DNA of 64,000 nucleotides from Candidatus Fimadaptatus faecigallinarum (GCA_018714445.1 DVNK01000032.1:1-64000); one strand, 5' to 3'. Numbered from the stretch's first letter, positions 33,962 through 43,041 are shown. The notes: generated by a model not told the origin, from the sequence alone. Program-made: numbers and translations.

Positions 33962-34828
33962 ATGATACCGGCGATATCCCGCACCGACAGCCTGCCCCGG
34001 CACGCGTTGAGATTGTGCGCGCTGGCCAGCGGTTCGCGCGGCAATTGCATATATGTGGGCTGCGGTCAGACCCATCTGCTGATAGACTGCGGCATTGCCC
34101 AGCGCAGCATATCGGCGGGTCTGGGCCGCGTGGGCGAATGGCTGGGCATACCGGTCGAGCCCGGCGCGCTCAGTGCGGTGCTGATAAGCCACGAGCACTC
34201 CGACCATATACTGTCCTGCGCGGGACTGGCGCTGCGGCACGACCTGCCGATATACGCCAGCGCACCCACGCTCAGCGCGATATGCCGCCGTCCGCGCGCC
34301 GATGCGATACCGCCGCGCAACCTGCGCGCAATCGAGCCCGGCCAGGACTTCTACATAGGCGATATCGACATAACCCCGTTTAAGACGCCCCACGACGCGG
34401 CATGCTCGGTGGGCTACCGGCTGGACGCGGGCGCGGCGTCTATCGCCGTAGCCACCGACATAGGCAAGCTGTCCGACAGCTGGCTGGACGCGGTCGAAGG
34501 CGCACAGCTGGTGATGCTGGAAGCCAACCACGACGAGGCAATGCTGCGCGCGGGCGACTATCCCGAAGCGCTAAAGCGCCGCATACTGTCCACGCGCGGC
34601 CATCTGAGCAACGCCGCCAGCGCTCAGGCCGCCGTACGGCTGGCGCGCTCCGGCACGCGCGTCATACTGCTGAGCCACCTGTCCGAGCACAACAACACCC
34701 CGCAACTGGCATACGACACCGTATGCGCCGCACTGGAGAACGCCGGCATACTGCCCGGACGCGACGTGTTCGTAGGGCTGCTCGAGCAGAACCACGCAAG
34801 CGACGTATTCGAACTCGCGTGCGAATGA
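33962..34828 (+). CDS. yycJ: YycJ/WalJ-type metallo-beta-lactamase-fold hydrolase
   Basis: A 288-aa MBL-fold enzyme of the YycJ group, which in B. subtilis sits in the walRK locus and is linked to replication-wall coordination and to DNA 5'-exonuclease activity in related proteins. The N-terminal LASGSRGNCIYVGCG and the metal motif SHEHSDH are typical, followed by FKTPHDAACSVGY and HLSEHNNTP. The ATG at 33962 is 6 nt after AAGGAGA; an earlier ATG is too close. Of 21 Ile codons I count 17 AUA. rlmH follows 24 bp later, as in the B. subtilis neighbourhood, but walRK and htrA are absent. Confidence 0.9.
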   Translation: MIPAISRTDSLPRHALRLCALASGSRGNCIYVGCGQTHLLIDCGIAQRSISAGLGRVGEWLGIPVEPGALSAVLISHEHSDHILSCAGLALRHDLPIYASAPTLSAICRRPRADAIPPRNLRAIEPGQDFYIGDIDITPFKTPHDAACSVGYRLDAGAASIAVATDIGKLSDSWLDAVEGAQLVMLEANHDEAMLRAGDYPEALKRRILSTRGHLSNAASAQAAVRLARSGTRVILLSHLSEHNNTPQLAYDTVCAALENAGILPGRDVFVGLLEQNHASDVFELACE

Positions 34829-34852
34829 CGCGCGCAGACCTGGGAGGTGCAC

Positions 34853-35356
34853 ATGAACGCGCTGATACTCTGCGTGGGATCGCTCAAAGAGAAGTACCTG
34901 AGCGACGCCGTGCGCGAATACATGAAGCGGCTGAGCCGCTATGGCACGTTTGAACTGCGCGAGGTGCCCGATCTCAAGCTCACCGGCGGCCGCTCGGGCG
35001 CCGACGACCACGCGGGCGGGCTCAGCGCGCTGGAGCGCGACCTGGTGCGCCGCGAGGGCGAGAGCCTGCTGCGCCAGATCCGCCCCGCCGACTTTGTCGT
35101 CGCGCTGGCGATAGACGGGCATCAGCCCTCGTCGCCCGAGCTGGCCGGGCTGTGCGGCCAATGGCGCATGAACGGCCGGCGCACCGTGCTGGTGATTGGC
35201 GGCTCGCTGGGCCTGAGCCCCGAGGTGCTCGCGCGCGCCGATTACAAGCTGTCGTTTTCACGGCTGACGTTCCCGCACCAGCTGATGCGCGTGGTGCTGC
35301 TGGAGCAGATATATCGCGCGATGACGATACTCGCCGGCGAGCGGTATCACAAATGA
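34853..35356 (+). CDS. rlmH: 23S rRNA pseudouridine-1915 N3-methyltransferase RlmH
   Basis: A 167-aa SPOUT-class methyltransferase acting on pseudouridine 1915 in helix 69 of assembled 70S ribosomes. The C-terminal knot is clear: LVIGGSLGLSPEVLARADYK, then LSFSRLTFPHQLMRVVLLEQ and the terminal ERYHK. The N terminus MNALILCVGSLKEKYL is typical. It is about 8-10 residues longer than the Staphylococcus form owing to a Gly/Asp-rich insert. The ATG at 34853 follows GGGAGGTG. It is the second gene after yycJ. Confidence 0.95.
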   Translation: MNALILCVGSLKEKYLSDAVREYMKRLSRYGTFELREVPDLKLTGGRSGADDHAGGLSALERDLVRREGESLLRQIRPADFVVALAIDGHQPSSPELAGLCGQWRMNGRRTVLVIGGSLGLSPEVLARADYKLSFSRLTFPHQLMRVVLLEQIYRAMTILAGERYHK

Positions 35357-35431
35357 CGCGCTGCTACCGGCTCAAGGTCGCAACGACCCGATTATGATAC
35401 CGCCATCAGACCCCGTCACAGGAGGACGCAT

Positions 35432-36682
35432 ATGAGTCTTGAACAGTTGGGCGCGGACAGGTTCTACGAGATGGACCGGCTCAGGTCGATAGCGTTTACA
35501 AGCGCGCTCGAAACCGTCAGGCCCGATATCGATCTCGAAGCCGCCAATCAGCAGGAACTGTTGCGCGGCCGCGAGCGCTGGGGCATGATAGACGAGCAAA
35601 CCGGCCGGCTGATGGGCCGCATGTTGCTCAGCGACTACCAGACGCGCGTGGGCGGGCGCTGGCTGAAGCTGGTCGGCATAAGCAGCGTGGCCACGCTGCC
35701 CGAATACCGGCGCATGGGCGTGATGCGCGAGGCGTTCAGGGGCGTGCTGCCGCGCATGTACAGGCGGGGCGCGGCGCTGTCGGGGCTGTATCCGTTCTCG
35801 CACGCGTTCTACCGCAAGTTCGGCTACGAGGCGTTCGGCGGACAGAACGATGTGAGCGTAGGGCTTGAGCAGCTGCGCGCGTTCCCCAGGCCGGACGCGG
35901 TGCGCATGATAGACAGCGACGCCGATATGCTGGCCGCGCGCGCGATATACGAGCGCTTCGCCCAGACCCGCGACCTGGCAATGCGCCGCGAGCTGGACTA
36001 TCAGTGGAAGCGCGAGGTCATGAGCGGCGATCCGTATAAAGACCTGACATACAAGTACCTTATGCTGCGTAAAACCGCCTCGGGCGAGCTGGAGCCGTGC
36101 GCATACATATCGTTCAAACCCGAAAACAGATCCCCGAACACGCGCATAGCCAGCGCCCGCGAAGCCGCATACCTGGACGGCGACGCTTTCAGGCGACTGC
36201 TGGGGTTCATGTCCACGTTCTATCCCCATTACGAACGGCTGAACATGGCGCTGCCGGGCGACGTCAGGCTGGGCGCCATCTGCCAGGACTGCTACGACGT
36301 GGAGGACTCGATCAAGCACGGCTACATGCTGCGCGCAATAAACGCAAAGCTGCTGCTCGAATGCCAACCGGTCTCGCCGATAATGAGGCTGGCCGCTCAG
36401 GCGGGGCCGCTCAGCATGTCCATCGCGCTGGCCGACGAATTCATACCGCAAAACACCGGCAGGTACGAGCTGACGCTCACGCCTGATGGACTTGAATGCG
36501 TTCAGGGCAGGTACGCAAGCGCCGATATCGAAGCGGATATACCGTCGTTTACACAGCTGGTCACCGGTTCGCTGTCGCTCGGTCAGGCCGGATACCGCGC
36601 CGGACTGCGCATAAACGTGGTCTCGCCGCTGGCGCAGGCGCTGTTCGCCGGCCGGGATCAGTACATAGGCGACCATTATTGA
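35432..36682 (+). CDS. Eis-family GNAT N-acetyltransferase, copy 1
   Basis: A 416-aa protein with two GNAT domains and a C-terminal SCP2-like domain, the Eis architecture. Eis enzymes acetylate amines, and several acetylate aminoglycosides at many positions. The acetyl-CoA site is VATLPEYRRMGVMREAFR (the R-x2-G-x-G/A type loop), followed by LYPFSHAFYRKFGYE. The protein ends in DHY, giving an aromatic C-terminal carboxylate as in Eis. The ATG at 35432 follows AGGAGG. A copy about three-quarters identical follows 145 bp later. True substrates are unknown. Confidence 0.85.
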   Translation: MSLEQLGADRFYEMDRLRSIAFTSALETVRPDIDLEAANQQELLRGRERWGMIDEQTGRLMGRMLLSDYQTRVGGRWLKLVGISSVATLPEYRRMGVMREAFRGVLPRMYRRGAALSGLYPFSHAFYRKFGYEAFGGQNDVSVGLEQLRAFPRPDAVRMIDSDADMLAARAIYERFAQTRDLAMRRELDYQWKREVMSGDPYKDLTYKYLMLRKTASGELEPCAYISFKPENRSPNTRIASAREAAYLDGDAFRRLLGFMSTFYPHYERLNMALPGDVRLGAICQDCYDVEDSIKHGYMLRAINAKLLLECQPVSPIMRLAAQAGPLSMSIALADEFIPQNTGRYELTLTPDGLECVQGRYASADIEADIPSFTQLVTGSLSLGQAGYRAGLRINVVSPLAQALFAGRDQYIGDHY

Positions 36683-36827
36683 GCCGGCGATAAGGCGCGG
36701 CTAACGTCAGAACATACATCCAATGCGTGGACAGACCGGCATATGCCCGACATGAACTCGCGCGCATACGCGACGCCGCAGGCCCGTTGACCTGATGACC
36801 ACTTAATTTCATCACAGGAGGAGACAG

Positions 36828-38078
36828 ATGAGACTCGAACAGTTAGGCGCCGACAGGTTTAACGAGATGAACCGGTTGGGTTCGATAGCGTTCACATACC
36901 CTATTTCCGATCCCGAGCAGAAGCCCGATCCCAATGACGCCCAACAGCAGGAACTGCTGCGCGGCCGCGAGCGCTGGGGCATGATAGACGAGGCCACCGG
37001 CCGGCTGATGGGCGGCATGCTGCTCATCGACTACCAGACGCGCGTGGGCGAGCACTGGGTAAAGCTGTCCGGCGTGGGTGGCGTGTCGACGTTGCCCGAA
37101 TACCGGCGCGCGGGTGTGATACGCGAGGTGTTCCGCGCAGTGCTGCCGCACATGTATGAAAAGGGCGCGGCGCTGTCGGGACTGTACCCGTTTTCACACG
37201 CGTTTTACCGCAAGTTCGGCTACGAGGTATACGGCGGACAGAACCGCGTAAGCGTGGGACTGGAGCAATTGCGCGCATTCACCGGGCCCGACGAGGTGCG
37301 CATGATAGAAAGTGAAGCCGACATGCTGGCCGCGCGCGCAATATACGAGCGCTTTGCCCAGACGCGCGACCTGGCGATGCGCCGCGAGCTGGACTATCAG
37401 TGGAAGAAGGAAGTCATGGACGGCGACCCGTATAAGGATCTGGCATACAAGTATCTGCTGCTGCGCAAAGACGCCAGGGGCGAACTGGAGCCGTGCGCGT
37501 ACATATCGTTCAAGCCCGAGGATAACGGTTCCAATGGCCGCTTGGCCAGCGCCCGGGAAGCCGCATATGTCGACGGCGATGCGCTCCGGCGGCTGCTGGG
37601 GTTCATGTCGACGTTCTATCCGCACTACCGGCGGCTGCGCATGGCGTTGCCGGGCGATGTAAACCTGGCCGCGTTGTGCCCGGACTGCTACGACGTGAGC
37701 GATTCAATCGACCACGGCTACATGCTGCGCGCGGTAAACGCCAAGCTGCTGCTCGAAAGCCAGCCGGTGACGCCGATAATGAAGCTGGCCGCGCAGGCAG
37801 GGGCGCTTGGCATGTCCATAGCGCTGACCGACGAGTTCATACCGCAGAACACCGGCAGGTACGAGCTGACGCTCACGCCAGAAGGCCTTGAGTGCGTTCA
37901 GACTGAATTCGCTCCCGCCGACATAGAGGTCGACATACAGACATTCACCCAGCTCGTGACCGGAGCGCTGTCGCTCCGCCAGGCCGGGTATCGCGCCGGA
38001 CTGCGCATAAACACGGTCACACCGCTGGCCGAGGCGCTGTTCACCGGCCGGCCGCAATACATAGCCGACCACTATTGA
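36828..38078 (+). CDS. Eis-family GNAT N-acetyltransferase, copy 2
   Basis: A 416-aa tandem paralogue of the preceding gene with exactly the same length. The acetyl-CoA loop VSTLPEYRRAGVIREVFR, the LYPFSHAFYRKFGYEVYGGQ block and the C-terminal ADHY are preserved. Differences cluster in the N-terminal 45 residues and in the linker around residue 240, while the catalytic parts match closely. This points to gene duplication with some specialisation, not a decaying copy. The ATG at 36828 follows AGGAGGAG. A perfect 15-bp inverted repeat follows 50 nt past the stop. Confidence 0.85.
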   Translation: MRLEQLGADRFNEMNRLGSIAFTYPISDPEQKPDPNDAQQQELLRGRERWGMIDEATGRLMGGMLLIDYQTRVGEHWVKLSGVGGVSTLPEYRRAGVIREVFRAVLPHMYEKGAALSGLYPFSHAFYRKFGYEVYGGQNRVSVGLEQLRAFTGPDEVRMIESEADMLAARAIYERFAQTRDLAMRRELDYQWKKEVMDGDPYKDLAYKYLLLRKDARGELEPCAYISFKPEDNGSNGRLASAREAAYVDGDALRRLLGFMSTFYPHYRRLRMALPGDVNLAALCPDCYDVSDSIDHGYMLRAVNAKLLLESQPVTPIMKLAAQAGALGMSIALTDEFIPQNTGRYELTLTPEGLECVQTEFAPADIEVDIQTFTQLVTGALSLRQAGYRAGLRINTVTPLAEALFTGRPQYIADHY

Positions 38079-38127
38079 GCGCGTACGCGCGCGGTTGAAC
38101 ATATGCATATTTTGTAACTCACCGCGC

Positions 38128-38162
38128 TTGCGGCGGACTGCACGCACTGCAGTCCGCCGCAA
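38128..38162. repeat. Perfect 15-bp inverted repeat
   Basis: TTGCGGCGGACTGCA and its exact complement are separated by CGCAC. No T run follows, so it is either a weak terminator of the Eis pair or a protein-binding or mRNA-end structure. Confidence 0.75.
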
Positions 38163-38360
38163 CTCATATCGCCATCGCGCCGGCGTATAGACGCCGCCGG
38201 CCCCGGCATGCCCGGCGCGCCATGCTCCGGCAAAGCGCCACATCCAACAAACATCGTCCGCCGAATTATTATATGCGTCGTACAAATTGCGCAACGCAAT
38301 AACAATTTTCTCAGGTCAAAAAAGTAACCCCCTGACGCCGCCGAAATTTAGCCAAAGCCA

Positions 38361-38389
38361 TTGCGCCCCGGAGCGGGTTGCGCTATAAT
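38361..38389 (+). promoter_or_regulatory. Promoter of the URO-D-like gene
   Basis: TTGCGC (38361-38366) and TATAAT (38384-38389), spacer 17 bp. Between 38163 and 38360 I see only GC-rich palindromic pieces and no gene. Confidence 0.65.
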
Positions 38390-38470
38390 GATGGCGTAAA
38401 TTGCGGCAGCCGCCGCTTCTGCCCCAAGCGTCCATACATAAACCGCGCCGCAAGGCGCAAGGAGTAGTGC

Positions 38471-39595
38471 ATGAAGCAGATCACACCGATACGCAAGCCC
38501 TGGGCCGGCACGATGACCGGCCGCGAACGCTTCAATCGCCAGATGCACTGGCGCAGCGTTGACCGTTGCTTTAACATGGAGTTCGGCTACTGGGACGAGA
38601 ATTTCAAGGAATGGCCGCTGTTCTACGAAAACGGCATAACCAACAATGCCGAGGCGGACGTGTTTTTCGCGTTCGACCCGATACGCACGGTATATGGCCG
38701 CGTCTGGATATACCCGCCGTTCGAGAGCAAGATCATAGAGCGCCGCGGCGACAAAAACATAATCCAGAACAGCGACGGCCTGATAGCTGAAGTGCCCGCC
38801 GATGGGCACGACACGATAGCGCACTTCCTGGCCTCGTCGGTCACGACGCCCGACGACTGGAAGCGCGTCAAGGAGGAGCACTTCGACGTCAATCACCCCG
38901 ACCGCGTGATCGACATAGCCGCGCTCAAGGCGCGCTATCCCGACGATCACGACTACCCGCTGGGCGTGGACTGCGGCTCGATGATAGGCCGTGTGCGCGA
39001 CCTGCTGACGTTTGAAGGGCTGTGCTACGCGTGCTACGACTACCCCGACATGGTCGAGGACATGGTCGAGACCAGCTGCCAGCTCGTAGAGCATGCGCTG
39101 GATCAGCTGCTGCCCAACTTCCAGTTCGACTACGCATCCGGCTGGGAGGATATCTGCTTTAAGAATGGCCCGATCGTGTCGGTGCCGTTCTTCCGCGACG
39201 TCGTAATGCCCCGCTATAAGCGCATACGCAAGAAGCTCGACCAGTACGGCATAGACCTGTGGTACACCGACTGCGACGGCGACGTGCGCCCGATACTGCC
39301 GTATCTGCTCGAGGGCGGCATAAACTGCCTGTTCCCGTATGAGGTCAACTCGTGCGCGCATCCGGGCGAGCTGCTCGACCAGTATCAGGGGCAGCTGCGC
39401 ATAATGGGCGGCGTCGACAAGATGCGCCTGGGCGAAGGCCCCGAAGCAATCAAGAAGTATCTCGAATCGCTCGAGAAGTATGTCGCGCGCGGCGGTTACA
39501 TACCGTTCTGCGACCACCGCTGCCCGCCCAACGTCAAGCCCGAGGATTACCTGTACTACCTCGATCTCAAGGAAAAGATGTTCGGCATGAAGTGA
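38471..39595 (+). CDS. Uroporphyrinogen decarboxylase (URO-D) family protein
   Basis: A 374-aa protein of the URO-D-like fold. It resembles the large group found near sugar and one-carbon genes in Clostridia, not the haem enzyme HemE: the HemE N-terminal RPVWFMRQ-type motif is absent. Visible blocks are TGRERFNRQMHWRSVDR, LLTFEGLCYACYDYPDMVED, GWEDICFKNGPIVSV and LWYTDCDGDVRPILPYLLEGG near the active site, with HRCPPN at the C-terminal end. Its reaction is unknown; corrinoid or methyl-transfer chemistry is a possibility from relatives such as MtaA. The ATG at 38471 follows AAGGAG. Confidence 0.8.
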   Translation: MKQITPIRKPWAGTMTGRERFNRQMHWRSVDRCFNMEFGYWDENFKEWPLFYENGITNNAEADVFFAFDPIRTVYGRVWIYPPFESKIIERRGDKNIIQNSDGLIAEVPADGHDTIAHFLASSVTTPDDWKRVKEEHFDVNHPDRVIDIAALKARYPDDHDYPLGVDCGSMIGRVRDLLTFEGLCYACYDYPDMVEDMVETSCQLVEHALDQLLPNFQFDYASGWEDICFKNGPIVSVPFFRDVVMPRYKRIRKKLDQYGIDLWYTDCDGDVRPILPYLLEGGINCLFPYEVNSCAHPGELLDQYQGQLRIMGGVDKMRLGEGPEAIKKYLESLEKYVARGGYIPFCDHRCPPNVKPEDYLYYLDLKEKMFGMK

Positions 39596-39600
39596 CATAA

Positions 39601-39634
39601 AAGACCCGCTCTCGCTGAGGGAGCGGGCCTTTTG
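39601..39634 (+). terminator. Terminator after the URO-D-like gene
   Basis: GACCCGCTC with GAGCGGGCC, then CTTTTG. Confidence 0.8.
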
Positions 39635-39664
39635 CCGTTCAGCGACATGTCATACGGAGTCGCG

Positions 39665-40084
39665 TTGACGGATGCGTTGGTTTGACTTATCGTCAGTGGT
39701 GCCGCATTGCCGGACGCATCGGCATGCATTATCGTCAGTGGTGCTGTATTGCCGGATGCATTGGCATTAATTATCGTTTTTGGCGTCGCATTGCCGGATG
39801 CATTGGTTTGCATTATCGTTTGTGGCGCCGCGTTGACGGATGCATTGGCTTGCATTATCGTCAGTGGTGTCGCATTGCCAGATGCATTGGCTTGCATTAT
39901 CGTTTGTGGCGTCGCGTTGCCGGACGCATTGGCTTGCATTATCGTTTGTGGCGTCGCATTGCCGGACGCATTGGCTTGCATTATCCTTTGTGGCGCCTCA
40001 TTGCTGGATGCATTGGCATGCCTTGTCGTCAGTGGTGTCGCATTGACATATGCATCGGTTTGCCTTATATTCAGTGTCTCCGCC
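39665..40084. repeat. 42-bp tandem repeat, ten units
   Basis: Unit starts fall exactly every 42 bp from 39665 to 40043, with a decayed eleventh start at 40085. A typical unit reads TTGCCGGATGCATTGGCTTG then CATTATCGTTTGTGGCGTCGCA. The middle units are the most alike and the outer ones the most changed. As 42 is a multiple of three, several frames stay open on both strands. The array lies between the terminators of two convergent genes. The rest of the gap, 40085-40280, shows nothing. Confidence 0.9.
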
Positions 40085-40280
40085 TGCCGAACACATCGGC
40101 ATGCCACATCGTAAGGCTCACCGGCTGCCGGACATTGACCGCGGCTATCTACCATGCGCCGCGTCCTGGCAAAACCGCGGTGTGCGTTTGGCGGCGTGAT
40201 TACGCGTGGCTCGGGCGCATCCAAGAAACAGGCGCAACAGATGGCGGCACAGACTACTTTGGTTTGGCGCGCATGCTCGC

Positions 40281-40324
40281 AAAAAGGCCCTCCCCGTTGC
40301 GGAATATCCGCAGCGAGGAGGGCC
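40281..40324 (-). terminator. Terminator after the sugar-binding protein gene
   Basis: On the minus strand GGCCCTCCTCGCTGCGG pairs with CCGCAACGGGGAGGGCC (one bulge), followed by TTTTTG. Confidence 0.85.
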
Positions 40325-40359
40325 ATGTCCGTATTTACATCACATACTTGCGATCAGAT

Positions 40360-42009
40360 TCAGCCGACGACCTCAACATAGCGGTCATAGGCGGCCTGCT
40401 CGATCTCAACGAGGCGATCCACGCCCATGTTCTGCAGGGTGCTGACAAAGTCGTCCCAACCCTCATCGACGCCAATTTCGCCGGTTATGAACTGCGCCTT
40501 GGCCTGCTTGATGTAGTTCTCTATATCAGTTTGCAGCGTAGCGCGCTCATTGGCTTCCTCAGCGGTGTAGGACAGTTTCGGGAAGCAGTCCACAGTCTGG
40601 ATGCCATCCTGGCGCACGGCCAGCGCTACCAGCGCCGCCCAGCCGTATTCGGTCAGTATCTCGTCGCTGCCGACCACGTCCAGATCAGCGGTGAACAGCG
40701 CGCGGCGGTCATTGTTCCACTCGATGACGTTGAGCGTCTCGTTGAGGGTAGCGTACTTATAGCGGGTCTCCTCACCGGAGGCGCAGCCTTCCAGCACGCG
40801 CATCTTGGGCACGTCGACGTCCAGCAGATCGTTGTGGTACCAGTCGAAGGTCTCGCCCTCGGCGCCAAAGGTGCCGGCCAGCTCGCCTTCATCGGTGTAC
40901 ATGTAGTCCATCATGCGTACCAGCGCTTCCTTATAGGGCGAAATGTCGTTTATCGCCACGCGGATAGCGGTGGACACGACGCTGGCCTTGCCGGCGGTGG
41001 GGGTCTCGTTGTACTCGGAGGTCAGACCGGCTATTCCGATGAAGTTCTTGTCATAGTCTATCGACTGCTGCGCAACGACGTAGGGAGCGGAGCCGCAGCC
41101 ATAGAAGCCATAGCGGTCAGCCGATGCGCGCTCGGTTATCGTGTTGGCCTCGATTACGTATGCTTCGGGCTCGATCAGGCCGTCGGCGAACGCGCTGGCC
41201 ATCCACTTGAGGTATTCCTTGTAGGCATCGGTGGTGTTGGCCAGGTAGACCTTGCCATCCGCGTCAGCCTGCAGTATGTACACGAACTCGGACGTATGTA
41301 TGCCATACGCGCTCAGCAGCGGGCGCTCGACGGCCTCATAGCCGGCGGCATACAGGAACGGTATCTCATCGGTGGCATCGCCGTTGCCGTTGGCGTCCTG
41401 CTCCTTAAAGGCAGTCAGCACATCGTACAGCTCGTCCATCGTCTTGGGCACTTCCAGGCCCAGGTTGTCCAGCCACACGCCGTTTATGAACGTGCGCGAA
41501 TAGCGGTCGGTCTCGTCCAGCGATATCTTGGCCAGGCCGTAGATGCCGCCGTCGGGCGCCGTCATGTAAGCCTCGGCTTCGGGATACTGCTCAAAGTAGG
41601 TGTTCATGTTGGGGGTCAGATCGCGGTACTTGTTGAAGTCGAGCAGATAGCCTTCGCTGCCCCACTCGTTGACGTCCAACGCGTTGAGGTTGGCCTGGCC
41701 GACGATATCGGGCAGTTCATCGGAGGCGACCATCAGCGTCATCTGCGTGGGCCAGTCATCAGAGTTATAGAAGTTGCAGGTGATGTTGATGCCCAGATCT
41801 TCGGCAAAGTTCTTTATCAATATGACATCCTGCCAGTTTTCCAGGCCCGAAGGCATGGCGCCGGCCAGCGTCACATCGATGGTCTCGTCGCAGATCGGAT
41901 AGCCCTCTTTGTTGTAGTAGCTCGCGTCGTCCGCGAAAGCCACCGCCGATGCGCTCAGCAGCATGGCTACTGCCAGCAGCAACGCCATCAGGTTCCGAAC
42001 ACGTTTCAT
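40360..42009 (-). CDS. Extracellular solute-binding protein (LplA/YtcQ type)
   Basis: A 549-aa secreted binding protein for a carbohydrate ABC importer. The signal peptide MKRVRNLMALLLAVAMLLSA ends at about AFA-DD, with no lipobox Cys, which is unusual in a Gram-positive binding protein; anchoring would need another means. The length (about 550) and blocks such as LPDIVGQANLNALDVNEWG, GLAKISLDE and WLDNLGLEVPKTMDELYDVL match the large LplA/YtcQ family linked to oligosaccharides. The ATG follows AAGGAGGT. Expressed last in the unit permease - permease - binding protein. Confidence 0.9.
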   Translation of the reverse strand: MKRVRNLMALLLAVAMLLSASAVAFADDASYYNKEGYPICDETIDVTLAGAMPSGLENWQDVILIKNFAEDLGINITCNFYNSDDWPTQMTLMVASDELPDIVGQANLNALDVNEWGSEGYLLDFNKYRDLTPNMNTYFEQYPEAEAYMTAPDGGIYGLAKISLDETDRYSRTFINGVWLDNLGLEVPKTMDELYDVLTAFKEQDANGNGDATDEIPFLYAAGYEAVERPLLSAYGIHTSEFVYILQADADGKVYLANTTDAYKEYLKWMASAFADGLIEPEAYVIEANTITERASADRYGFYGCGSAPYVVAQQSIDYDKNFIGIAGLTSEYNETPTAGKASVVSTAIRVAINDISPYKEALVRMMDYMYTDEGELAGTFGAEGETFDWYHNDLLDVDVPKMRVLEGCASGEETRYKYATLNETLNVIEWNNDRRALFTADLDVVGSDEILTEYGWAALVALAVRQDGIQTVDCFPKLSYTAEEANERATLQTDIENYIKQAKAQFITGEIGVDEGWDDFVSTLQNMGVDRLVEIEQAAYDRYVEVVG

Positions 42010-42069
42010 AAGATACAGACCTCCTTTTTTATTATATCGCGATGTCCTCTGGGAACATTGGATACCGCA

Positions 42070-43017
42070 TCAACCCTTAACTGCGCCTATCATGACGCCC
42101 TTTTCGAAGTACTTCTGAAGGAATGGGTATATCACGAGCATCGGCACTGTGGATACGATTATCACGCAGTACTTTATCATGTTTGCGGTTTCGGCCTGTT
42201 TGACCAGCGCCATCATCTGCTCAGCCGAGAACGACTGACCGCTGTTCATGGCCTGCTGGGCAAACTGCGATTGAACCAGTATCTCGCGCAGGAACAGCTG
42301 CAGCGGGAACTTGGTCCGATCCTTGAGATAGATCATCTCGGTAAAGTACGAATTCCAGCGGCCCACGCCATAGTACAACGCCATAACGACCGTTATCGCC
42401 GACGACAGCGGCAGCACTATCCGCAGCAATATGCCAAAGTCATTGCAGCCGTCGATGCGCGCGGCCTCCTGCAGTTCTATCGGGATGGTGGTAGCAAAGA
42501 ACGTGCGCGCCACTATCAGGTTGTAAACCGACACCGCGCCGTTTATTATTATGAACGCGCGATTGTCCAGCAGATTAAAGCTCTTTACGTTCAGATAGCC
42601 CGCTATCATACCGCCGTTTACGTACATCGTGATCATGAACACGGTCATTATTACCGCGCGGCCCTTCATATCGCGGCGCGACAGCGCATATGCGCATGGA
42701 AGCGTCACGCCCAGATTCACCAACGTGCCCACTATCGTATACAGCAGCGTATTCAGATAACCGGTCCATATCTCCTGATATTGCAGTATATACTTGTATC
42801 CGTCCAGCCGCACGCCCACCGGCCAGAGCAGCATCTTGCCGGTAGACACCATCCGCGGGTCTGAAAACGACGCGCTCAGCACGAATATCATCGGATACAG
42901 CATCGATATCATCAGCACGGCCAGTATCACATATACGACCGTCACGAACACCTTGTCGCCCATTGTCATGCGCGCGCCCAGGCGCGGCTTTTTATTTACC
43001 TGTACTCCTTGGGCCAT
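42070..43017 (-). CDS. Carbohydrate ABC transporter permease (LplC/YtcP type)
   Basis: A 315-aa inner permease with six membrane spans. The cytoplasmic EAA loop is EAARIDGCNDFGILLRIVLP, and the C terminus ends KYFEKGVMIGAVKG, the usual end of this family. The ATG at 43017 is 9 nt after GGAGGT; an earlier ATG directly touches that site. It is 24 bp behind the partner permease. The ATPase is not encoded here; such importers normally share an MsmK-like ATPase. Confidence 0.92.
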   Translation of the reverse strand: MAQGVQVNKKPRLGARMTMGDKVFVTVVYVILAVLMISMLYPMIFVLSASFSDPRMVSTGKMLLWPVGVRLDGYKYILQYQEIWTGYLNTLLYTIVGTLVNLGVTLPCAYALSRRDMKGRAVIMTVFMITMYVNGGMIAGYLNVKSFNLLDNRAFIIINGAVSVYNLIVARTFFATTIPIELQEAARIDGCNDFGILLRIVLPLSSAITVVMALYYGVGRWNSYFTEMIYLKDRTKFPLQLFLREILVQSQFAQQAMNSGQSFSAEQMMALVKQAETANMIKYCVIIVSTVPMLVIYPFLQKYFEKGVMIGAVKG

Positions 43018-43041
43018 AATCGCCATACCTCCATTCGCGCG

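Noticed and set aside
39665..40084. Possible CRISPR array
   Set aside because: The units are contiguous with no unique spacers, and there are no cas genes in the window.
39556..40326. Minus-strand frame with repeated NASGNATPQTIMQA units, looking like a repeat surface protein
   Set aside because: The 42-bp unit keeps several frames open on both strands, no ribosome site is present, and the frame overlaps the end of the URO-D-like gene and a terminator.
39682..42864. Very long plus-strand frame of 1060 codons
   Set aside because: It runs antisense to the binding protein and a permease and through the 42-bp array. No ribosome site, and the translation is Arg/His/Tyr-rich noise typical of antisense frames in this GC-rich DNA.
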